From contig OX393569.1 of assembly GCA_947652115.1 (NCBI GenBank), positions 18,942,270 to 19,006,269 on the forward strand: a DNA stretch of 64,000 nucleotides, given 5' to 3'. Below are positions 45,001 to 57,000 of the stretch, piece after piece. The notes under the pieces are model-generated. The model worked only from the letters and a program-made list of their open reading frames with translations, was not told where the DNA came from and did no database searches. The position numbers and the translations under genes are program-made. Numbering within the stretch: position 1 is the first letter of the stretch; each line of letters starts with the position of its first letter. The DNA is from Blastomussa wellsi. Its lineage: Eukaryota > Cnidaria > Anthozoa > Scleractinia > Plerogyridae.

Positions 45001-48000
45001 CTAAGAAGACAAAGAAATATGAGAATAGTTACGATGTTCAAAGCACAGAGGAGTTTGTACGACTTCACCCATGTGCCCAGCTGGGACCCAAGCAGGTTAG
45101 GAACCATATTAAGACATCATTCCAGTGATAAACATGTTTTTTACAGGGAACTAGCAGCGGACTTTTCCATGTCCAGAATTAAATATTCTGTATAGTAAAC
45201 TCAACAGCCTATACCCTGGGAAATCTGAAGAGAATTATGAAAATTTGATTATCTTGCTGTCGATTTCTTGGGTATTAACAATACCATATGAAACGCCATG
45301 AAACTTTCCCTTAATCGTTAACGAATTACGTACCACCTTGGTTAACTTTCAAATCTATAACTAGTGCACATTTGCATTTCACGTGTCTTTGTTTAATAAA
45401 AAACAGCTGCAAGAAAACGGGTTTCCAGGTGATATGGCTCTTACTCCGAATGAAACTCTCCAACTTTATGACGTCATGGTTCAGCAGTGGCCTGACAAAG
45501 AATCACTGCAGGTCAGTGTTACAAGTTACAATTATGTTGATCACGTGCTCAACGTTATATTGGGCCAGCCTTTGACTTCTTTTCGAACATGGAGGCATAT
45601 GATATGCGGAATTGTTGAAACTTGTGGAAACCTGTATGGCATTCCGCGCGTATGGCATTCCGCGGGCGGGGCACCAATGTTATATATGCTTAAAAAACGT
45701 AACAGTCAGTTGACCCTCGTGGACTTTTCAGCATTCGCACAAACGCAATTCCTCAACTGTTCAGATTGCTGTAAATCACAGAATAAGTCATACGTGACTG
45801 CCTTCAGACGGAGGTCTTGATTTTTCGTGGAGTGAAAACTCAGAAGTTCAAAATGCTCTATCTACTTTAATTTAAAACGAAGGATTTTATCGAGCTGGAC
45901 ACCTTCAACAAGATACACATTTAGGACGTCTAATACCAAGTGAAAGATGAAAACTCAGCGGTCTTATGATTTTGGATCGTAGCATTTTAATGGCGCAATG
46001 TGAAAACAGAGAACTGAAAACGTAAGGTGTGTTTAGGTATTCATGTTGCATAGTTCCGATATTAATGGCAAAAAATCCACTTGTCGGTCCAAAATAAGCC
46101 AAAAGCAGCACATCATTTTTTGAACTTCATTGTTAAGTGTCTCTTTACAGAAACTTTGTCCAGAGCAATATTTCTTGGAAAGTAAGTTCATTCCAAAGAG
46201 CCACGCTCGAAAGTACGAAAATGAGCTCAAGGAGGAGTTCAAGTCCTGGGCCGATGGGAATCACTTCAACGAGGTAAATAAATGAGTTAGTACAGGAAAA
46301 AATAAAAAGTTTCATTATTGAAAGTTGGAAGTTCCTTTCTCGGTTAATCTATTTATAGAGGATCTCAATACGGAGTGTATCAAGCAGGTGTAACTTGACG
46401 GTTGACGTTTGAAAATATTAGGAATCAAAATCAGTTTCACCGGGCTGTATTGAGCTACAGTAAACAAACGGAAAATCGTTAATTTGGTGTTTATTGATAA
46501 TTATTTCAGGTACAGTCCGTCGTTCAGTCGTTGAATTCCGTTTGCGTGGAGAAGCAGACATCGATTGAAAAAGAATGGTGCCAAGTAGCAATGCCTTCGT
46601 CTGGTAAATCATTCATCCGTACAAATTTCCCAAAACTCGTTGACCAACTCAGAGCACAAGATAAGCTACCAGCCTTGGTGTTCAGGTAATGTAGATATCT
46701 GTATTTAATAAAGTAAAGTATTGTTACAGAAAGGACGTTCAGATCATTTAGTTAATAACTGAATGTATAATCGTTATTGCTACGGTAGTGTCCAGGAAAT
46801 AAACACTTTCCAGCTATCGATGTCTTTACTGATTCTTTACTGATCATTTAAGTTGGAGCTGAGTCGAATAGAAAACCGAAGGCGAGAACTTTGTGTAAAC
46901 GTCGACTTCCTTTAGTTGTTATTCAAATGAGTGTCATAACCCTATACCCAAAGCAATTAAAATATTTTTAATATTTCTTTTAACTTCTACATCTTCTATT
47001 TAAGCAATAGACCACAAGTTTCTATGGTTTATAACTGAGCTGATAAACCACGCGGGATGTTGGCAGAACACGAGAAGAATTTGTAAATCACGAGCCGCAG
47101 GCGAGTGATTTACGAATTCTTCGAGTGTTCTTCCAACATCCCAAGTGGTTTATCAGCTTATAAACCATAGAAACTTGTGGTCTATTGCTTTTATATAATA
47201 ATTCAGAAGACGCGCGATTTTTCCATGAGTTCACTGGCACAATAAACCATAGCTGATTGACCAATCAGAGCGCGCGCATTGATTTGGTTATTATATAATT
47301 GTACATAGTTTTTTATCTATATTTTTATCAGTACCAGTGTAATGTGTGTTTGTATATTGTTGTCTTAGTATGTTGTTGTGCTCAGGGCTCCCATTGATAA
47401 CAGGTTGCTTTTCGCATCTGAAGGGGCTACCCTGAGCGGTATAAATCAATAAATGTTTATCTATCTATCTAATGGCCAATGAGGAAATGTGAACAACACA
47501 ATGAAGCAATGAGAACAAGAAACAAGTACACCATGTATGCGGCACAAAGCGCGGGAAAACACTGGTAACCAAGACGCGATTGGTTTTGGTTTTGCGCCCG
47601 ATTGGTCGACTAAGCTTAAGTGACGCGAGTTTTTTTTTAACTAATCAGGGAGCGCAGCTAAACAAAAGCAATTCCAGTTGCTTGAGAGGCATTAAATTGA
47701 AAACCACCAGCAGCATTATACGCTCACCTGATTCTATGATCCAGCAGTCAGAACACTTGAGAACATTATATCTAATTCCCTTTGTATAGATTTTTTTATT
47801 TTGTCATCAATATTAGAAGGCACCCAATGGTCAATGGTTTTGACAATCATAAAAAAGGGGCTTCGTTGGAAGAATACAAAGGGGACAGACCACTTTCTCA
47901 ATGGAATCTCAACGGCATCATCAGTAGGATGCCTAAAATGCGGGCAATTCCACAATTGGTTTCGGCTCCATTGAATCCTATAAAAAGTACAGAACATTTT

Positions 48001-51000
48001 AGGTGGAGTCACCCACGACGTGAGCACAGTTGCTGACAAGAAAAAGTAATAAGGAAAACAAAGAATTTAAACCGTTAAATTACGAACTAAGTACACACAC
48101 CAACTATATAAGAAAAGAACGCGCATCGCATAAGGAAATACGCGTGCGCAAACTGTATTTCCTTCAGTGCAAGCATCCAGGGCGCTATTTCGTACTTCAA
48201 ATGTTTTCCTTGTCAACTTCAAGACTGAACCAGCATTTTTGGTCAATTTTACTTTGGCAAGAAATTTGAAGACACCTGCGTACTTCATTTATTCATTCTG
48301 GCTTATGTTTAAGAGTATAGGGATAGGTTTATGTTAAACGAACCATACCGTAATTACTCGACACGAGGTAAATAAGGTTTGTCATGTCTATCTTACAACA
48401 GTTTTGACCGAGTGCTCTGTCAGGTGCTATCTCAGTGTATTACACTGGAATTTGAAGAACGAGAGGAAGTCCTAAGAGCAAAGAGCGGCCCAAGAAACTT
48501 GAAAGCTACAGAGAAAAGGCTAGCAAAGGCTGAAAAGAGGTTGAAAAAGACAAGAGATGAAACAGAGAAAGAAAAAGCGAAAAGGTATATTTCAAGCAAT
48601 ATACTGAGTTTACCTTTTTATAGCAGTGTTGAACTTAATGCGATCTGTAAGCGGCTGATTTGTTTGACTACTTTAGGAAACATGGTAATTATACAAAGCA
48701 AATTAAAACAGAAAAATGGCAAAAGGATAATTGACGAGGGAGAACACTCTGCAGACCTGACCAGTTTGCGTATCAAATGACCTCTTTTTCGTTTGGAGAT
48801 AAAAGGCCCGAGGAAAAAATACAGTTTTATAAATACGCTCCTGTGGTTTGTTTACACAATTTTACGCAGACTTCCGCCCTCCTAAAGGGTCCTAAAGCAT
48901 ATCATTTTGGGATAGGAAGTATCCCCTCTCCCGGGAACATTGAAGAGTCGTGCTCTGTTTGCAGCGCGCAACTTGTTCAGTAAAGGACAATTAGAAAATG
49001 TCAACTAAGCTACAAATGTTGAACCATACAACTTAAGGTTTATGGTATGTGTACGCCCTAATAATGTGGTAGAGTCTCTCTGACCAGATTGAGCAGCCAA
49101 CAAGAAGATGAAGATGAAGATGTTCCAGCATTGGATGAACCTTTGCCACAGTGTACATTGGCGTGTACACACGGAATTGGGAAACAGGTAGATGAAAGCT
49201 GCTGTACGTGTGACTGTGTGACGTCAATTTTTAAGTCTTTTATTTGTACGTACCCACTAGTTGCCTAACCTAGCACTTGTGAAATTCCGGTGAACGTTCG
49301 AATACCCCAGCAAACTTTTCAATGTCAACTAACTCTTCTTGCGTTTCATTCAAACTTTCAAGAACCTATTCGTTGTTGACGTGGTTTTGCGGTGTGCCAG
49401 CAGAGTCTGGATGACACAGGGTTCTTACGAGTCATGGAAAACCTGGAAAGTCGTGGAGAATTATGTTTAATAATAAAGTACAAAATAAATTAGGTTTTTT
49501 CGTGAAGAGAATGGTAAGAACGTGTACAAAATGATAATATCCAAGAAAATTGCCAAATTTAGGCCACGAAAAACTTTGAGAAGTAATGGAAGTACGAACC
49601 CTGCAATAGTTTTTGTTTCGTGTTAGTTATCAATTGGTTCATAAATAATTTTCCGTTGCTATTTCTCTCGTTTGTAGAGGCCTAAATTACACAATTTCAA
49701 CTTGGGATGTGCTGTATATTTTGTAGGATTTGAACAAGATAATGGGCCGCATATGGTTCATGAAAAGCAGCGACATATTTATGCGAGGCTTGAAGCGAGG
49801 AGTCAGCTATCATCACGCTGGGCTTGATAACAAAAGGCGTAGCTGCGTTGAAATGCTGTTCAGGGAGAAATATCTCCAGGTATTATTTCATTATCTCTAT
49901 TTATTAATCGTATTATCATAATCCTCATCGTCATCGGCATCAATATCTCATCGTCAACAAGAGCATCATCATTATCATTTAGTGCTGGTGAGGCGGGAAT
50001 TGGTGGGGGAGGGGAGGGTTGGGGCACAAAGTGGCCGCAATGATTTCAAACTTATCTTACCTTAAAGAATTCAAGCAATAATTGCCAAACTTCATGATTT
50101 TTCGTAAATGTATGGGAGACATTTTTATTTTTTCAATTGTTTGATCGCGTGATTTTTCCTTTTTATGGTAGCCATGCTTTCATAGAGAGTGTTAACGAGA
50201 GTTGATGTATTTTAATTTAATTTTCTGTCTAAATGAGAATTTGGTTTTATAAAAATTTCAACTGTTTTACACGCCGCATTACTAGCCCTATACGTTTGAA
50301 TAATTTTGACGTGGATACTTTTTGGATGTTCAATGAGTGGAATTTATTTCCCTCCCCTCCCCTCCCCTTCCCCCACTCCCCAAATAGTCCAGTGAGAATA
50401 CGATAAATTTGAAATCAATTTCATCCCTTGGCTAGCGGTTGACCATCGAGTTTCGTGGTTTAGGTTGCCTTCATTTATCGTGGTTTTGATTCAATCCGTT
50501 GAAAACTGTATGATATCGGTAGGAATGAACGGCCCTTGATGACCAATTGACCATTTTCGCATTGCCCATAATACACCTTGTTTGCCCCCCAACATTTTGC
50601 ATAACCTTTGTTTCCCACTTCTCCTGGGTATTACAGTCGTCCCAACCAAGAGAATCTGAAGACAATGCTTTTGCAAAATTTTGGAGGGCAAACAAGGTGT
50701 ATTATGGGCAATGCGAAAATGGCGAATATGTCTTCTAACAGAACCTTGGTAAACTTTACAAAGGTTTTGATATTATTAAGTGCCAAAACGTAATGACAAT
50801 TATTTTAAAAGACATCCTAAAACAATAGTGGACATCACTGTGGAGCTCCGGAAAACGAACCCCACCCACTCTATGGTGAATTTCCCAGAGCCTCGTGTTT
50901 AAGTCTACTCAGTGGTTAGGCCAGGCTGAATTTTAATCTATCGAAGCCATAGGAGTATAACGCGTCTCAACGTTTTGTCCACGTTCACATGAAAAATTAT

Positions 51001-54000
51001 CCTCAGTCTATCTCACAAGAGAGCGACCGTCCATTCAGATACAAGTGACGGCTACACCTTACAAGGTTGTACTCACTCACTCGCTAGGTCGTGGCGGCAA
51101 CAGGGACGTTGGCACTTGGTATTCACATGCCTTGCAAGACAGTTGTGTTTGCTGGAGATTCGCCCTACTTAAACTCACTGCAGTACAGACAGGTGAGTTA
51201 CGTTACAGTTGTCGAACCTCGAATGGGTGTGGTCAGGAGCAGCGCTCTTTACGCAGGAAACTCTTTAAGGATCCAACAAAATGCTGCTTTTGGGAAGTTA
51301 GTATGAAGTGCGAGATTTTAATATGCATTTTATCTGGCCAGCAAAACGGTTATTTTTAGAGAGGCGCTAAAAAGACGATACCTCAAGAAATCTATGGAAA
51401 ACGTATCACTTGCACACTCTATTATTTTGCCGACTCACCAGTCATTTTTTACGAGTAAAAATAATACTTAGAAATGAATTACTCAAAGTCTAATAGAATG
51501 TGACAATAAATCCGCACAATTTCAAAATTATTTCCTTCAGTTTTCTCCACAGCGTTATATTAGGACACATTCATTTATCCCATTTTGGGACGGCAAGAAC
51601 CACTCGCGATTCTAGCACATTTCAGCACTTGATAGTCGCCTCTACCTTAATGCTTTCAGATGTCTGGCAGGGCGGGTCGTAGAGGTTTTGACCCGGTGGG
51701 GAATGTTGTGTTTTTTGGAGTTCCTTACCGGAAGGTTCAGCGCCTCATCACAGCTAACATCCCAAAGCTTGTTGGAAACTTCCCTATTAATGTATCTCTG
51801 GTACTGCGTCTGCTCTTGATGACGACAAAAGGAGACGACAAGAAAGATGCACTCACAAAGGTTTGCATTATGGGAATGCTTTAGGCGAACTAAACAAGCT
51901 AACTATTATATGTTCGACAACTACTCGGTGAAAGATTTTGTTTTTAATATATTTTTGAATAACCGACAAGAACAATGTTGCATTTTTTTTAAAATTTATA
52001 AAAAAAATTTATAATTTGGTTTTATCAACTGGGTTGATAATGTAAATTGGCCACCGTAAAGAGATTCGAGGAAAAGTAACTTAGCTCGGAACACTTCCTA
52101 CAGGCTTTTTGCTTTTCAAAGAAAAATGTGTCTCTTGCCGGTTAGCCAAAAATATATCAAAAGAAAAGCTATTTTCACCAAGTAGATTTTTAGATTTTTC
52201 AAATTGAGGCTCAAAAAACAGAAATAGAGTAACTATAACATCTGTTTTTTCGTTGCTATGACAATAAGTTTTTCCGAAATATAGTAGCCTCAATTGGTTC
52301 ATTAGTAAATCTTTTACTGAACTCGGCTTACCTCAATATTATTGGTCTACCTGGCAGTGCGATAGACCAATAACAGGCATGTCTTAACCATAACCATAAC
52401 CAGCCACGTTAACCAATAAAAACTAAATACCATCGATTTAAATTGCAGTGTCCTTGTTTTCGTTTCCAGGCTCTAGCACTGTTGTCTCACCCGTTCATTT
52501 GTCGAAAACACCCCGAGATGGAAAGTCAGATCAAGAAGCATTTTTTATTCAGCGTCGAGCTCCTGGCTAGATTGGTGAGTGACAAAAACAAATTTCCCCG
52601 CGTAATCAATAAGCATTTGACTGTTACTTTAACGCTATGTAAGTTTTGTACGTTTTTTGCATGTTGTTCGACTCAATCGCCTATTATAAACGCATAATAC
52701 TTTGGTCTTAATTTAATAACAGAGTTGTTAGCGCCATGATCGTTTCCCTCCTGATGTCGATGTCGTAACTACACCGTCATTTTTAAGTCAATTTCCTGTG
52801 ACATTTTCACATGGTGGCTCTCCATCCACTGTTCCAGATTGAATTGGAATTTAGAAATGTTTATTTTTGTGGAGGGAGGAAAACCGGAGAATCCGGAGAA
52901 AAAGACGAGAACCAACAACAAATTCAACCCACATATGATGCCGGTTCCGGGAATCGAACCCGGGCGACATTGAAAGGAGGCGAGTGCTCTCACCACTGCG
53001 ACAACCCTGCTCCCCTTATTGATGAGTGCTGTTCTCTTTTTCGCATGTGGCATTAACTAAGGCCACAGTTATGGTCTCGGGTACCCGAGACCACCCTCCC
53101 TCCCGAGACAACTTTACCGAGCGTTTATATGACAAAAAATTGTCCCTTGCAGCCGAGTTAAAATTGACCCTGATTGATTATTCATAAAGTATTTTAATAT
53201 TCAACTCACCAGTTATCCTTCTTCCTTTGAATTTTTTTTGGTTTATTCGATCACTGGAAGCCTTACTGGGCTAAATTCTATATCTTTAGTGCAATTTTTT
53301 GCTTAAAAACCTGAAATCCGGACTGTACGTGACACTCGCCACGCCATGAGTTGTCCTGGGTAGACGTGCCAAAGTGTTTATATAAGAAAAGTTGTCCCGC
53401 CTGCCAGGGTTACCCTACCTGCCGAGACGAGACAACTAGCCTACCCGAGTTGTCTCGCCCCCCGAGACAACTCGGGTAGGATCATATAAACGGTTGGCGG
53501 AATTTTTCAACATTTTAGGGGAAAGGTAGCTCGCCCAGGGTAACTCGGGGGTTGTCTCGGGTACCCGGGACCATATAAATGGGGCCTAGAAGCTGTGAAA
53601 AAAATGTTTTTATTGATCATTCCTTTGTAGAGTCTTATAAACAAAGAAAATGGCGCTCCTCAAGAGATGGCCGGACTCGCTACACATCTTCACTATCATG
53701 AGCCTTCCAACTATGTCTTGGTTAGTTTTCTGCAAAGCGGCCTGTTTCATGTTCTGTGTCAACCAGGATCAGATGGTAAGCGAGTCATCATAGGGTTCTT
53801 CCAGGCATATATATATATTCAGTCGGTGGAAAAGGTGCTAGTTTTGAGCTCTTACTTCAAGCTCTCGGAGTTTCCGACTTGTTTAATCCAATCAAAAACA
53901 CGAATGAGCGCTCGCGACTCCGAAATTAATAGCTCGTACGGAGACGTCATGTTGCATTGCAACTTCAGGGGAAAACTCAGGGGCAGGGGCGATATTTCGG

Positions 54001-57000
54001 GGTGAATGAGGGGTTCGGGGGGGGGGGGGAGAGAAGACCGGCCGGCTCTCCCAGTTCTCTCCTTATTTTCGATTCTCGCGGTCCTTTGGGTACTCTATTT
54101 TGTGATACAAACAAAACTGCAAGGCTGATACTACGTACCAAAGTTGAGTTTGCGAGACATGAACACGACAGAAACCAATAGTAAAGGGATGCAACCGTGG
54201 ACCCGTGGACAGCTGTTTTTGTTCCTCATTAGGTCTCGTCAGCACGATAGATAGCGATTATAAATAAGTCTCACAAAAGCCAAATGAAGATATAATCAAA
54301 ACCATATGAACATTAAAAAGAATGGGAAAAACCATGCTTAATAAAGCACAGCGCATATCGGATCTATAAAGACCTACAGTCCCAAACAACTCGGTGTAAA
54401 GTAGAAGTGAAAACTTTAACGGACGCGAACGTTAATGCTGTTAGCTTGCGTGGGATCTGCCGTGATCTACTGATTAGGTCTCTTGCAGATTCTACGTAAG
54501 CTAACAGCATTAACATTCGCCGTCCTTTGCAGTTTTCACTTCTACTCTCTCTTGTCCGACAATCTTTTAACCTGGAATAGGAGCAGGTTGTCATGCATTG
54601 AAATTAAAATTTGTTCAATGTATTTAGAGTTTCTTTTTCACTGCTACAGGCAAATTTTCAGAAGACGTCATGAGGAAAATGGTGCATATTCTGTGCCACT
54701 TGTTTGGTAGAAGATTCCTCCACGCCAATTTCAAGCGAAGGATTCACTTGTGTCCTACATCAAAAGTAAGCGTGATTCTACCATCAGCCTTGTATTTAAG
54801 TAAACCTGATTGGTGATGTTATAAGTTGGTTTAAATGGCTCACACACCGTAATGTATTTTTTTATTATATAATAAGCTCAATTATGGACGCAATTTGATT
54901 GGTTGCTACCTAAGCTAACATATATATTCAGTCGGTGGATATATTCAGTCGTTTATATTTTGTTTGTTTATTATATAAAGCAGATAGATTACATGTTGCC
55001 GTGCGTCTGTTCAGTAATAGATCAAAGAAGATGTCAACCTGTAATTAGAACATCAATGACACATTCGGCTATCGCCTCGTGTGCCACTTTTTTGTTCTTA
55101 CCACATTTTGATGTCATCAGTGATCTATTACTAAACAAACGAACGGCAACATAGAATCTATTTGTTAATTATTATTTTTCGTCATTTCTACTTTTTTGCT
55201 TCTTATAAGTAAACTCAACTTTCCAGGTAATTTTAGAGGATCTCCCCAAGGAATTTGCCGAAGCTCTCCAAGGTTACAACCGTCAGGTTACAGATGTGTT
55301 CAGTCAGTATCTCACAACAGTGGCTGCAGAACTTGAAAAGGACAGGGGAGAGGAAAATAAGCTGCCGTTATCTGCCATTAGTAAGAACGCAACACAGGAA
55401 ACTTTATGTAATCGTTTTAGTATAAATCTGCTAGCGTTGTATCATGAATGCTGCTCTCTGGTTTTACTGTTGCAGAATTCCCAGACCAAGCGAGCATTAC
55501 CGACCTTGACAAGCACGACACCATCAAAAGCCTTGCGCGTTCTTCCATTCTGTACTCCGCCTGCTCGCCATTCACCGCACTGTCGGGGAATTCGGACCAG
55601 CAGGTGCATTCTACAGGCCAGAGGGAAGGCGTGCATCTAGAAATGGACGAAAGCAGTGTCAGTGCACACAGTGATAGCGGAGACGATCAGAAATGCGAAG
55701 ACGGTGAGATTGTTAATGAGGAAAGTGAAGATGAACCTGGAAGTGACGAAGAAGACGACGAAGAAGGCCATCGCCAGCCAATTGATCATTTGTTGAAGGT
55801 GAAATTGTCTCAAAGCATCGCACGCATGTCACATATTTATGGGAACCAAGTGGCCGCTATTTTTGTCTAGACTGGTTACATTTTTCGGTGAGAAAGTTAC
55901 AAGCAGAAATAAAAAGTATTGACTAAATAGCAGACCCAACAAGCTTGACGATAAAAAATCTTAAAGAGGACGTGAAGGTTGGTAAATTTACGTTTAGCGT
56001 ATCGCCGTTTGCAAGCAAAATATCAGCGGGTAAGAACTCGTAACATCAAATTTCTTTTTTTGCCATGTAATAAACACCTTATTAACCTAGCCTCATCGGT
56101 CTGTATTGGAGATTCATGACGTCGGTCGTGAGTAGTAGACCTCACTGCATTCGGTCTCTACACACGAACTCGGGCAAGATATTTCCATACAGACGTCCTG
56201 CTCGGTTAATAACAGCCAGACCATTAAAAGTCGTTATAGAGAAATATCTCTCACTATACCACATATTTCTTACCGGCGCAATTTGAAAAATTTTAAGACG
56301 GAATCCATCAGGAAGCCGAGTAATATTTATTTAAGTTGGACAAAAATCGAGTACCAGAATAATTTAAATCATATTGCGTTATTTTCTACCCTTAGTAAAA
56401 GATAAAGATATAAGTAATTATCCGTGATAATACCGACAACAATTTCTTATCAGAGCCCTAGAAAATTAATTTTAAAGATCACAAGGTATAGGCAAAATCT
56501 TAGGTGTAGCCATTTTGTAAAATCGTCTTTAAGCGATTCAGGGGAATTAGTGGAAGGCTTCGAACTTTGTTTTCAATGTTTGGTGTTGTTAGAAAATATT
56601 TATTTTGATAAGATATTTGAAGCAGTAACACAAAAGTTTGCAATGAGGTGTAAATAATTTCGGTACATAATTTCGACCAATAAATACTCGAAGTCCTGGC
56701 GGATTCCGTCTTAACCTCTACCCAGTGGATAAAAGGAAATTACAAACAAGGATTTAACGTTGTGTTACTTACAATATTGTTTTAAGTGCAATAAATATTG
56801 TATTCAGTGGTGACGTTTAACACAACCATGTAAATCTAAGTTAAAGAGATGTAAGCAGTGGTTATTTTCTGTTTCAGATTGTTCGCCAAGATGTTTACAC
56901 GGACATGAATGTCGTGCCCATTCTTCCTCTGAGGAAGTATAACTCGGACGGTCGTGTTCAACACTTGAACGCTTATGCGCTCGATTTCTTTAAGCATGGA

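Noticed and set aside
45383..45820. 145-codon plus-strand frame as its own gene
   Set aside because: Its first part is DDX60 exon 23 (45407-45511) read through into the intron.
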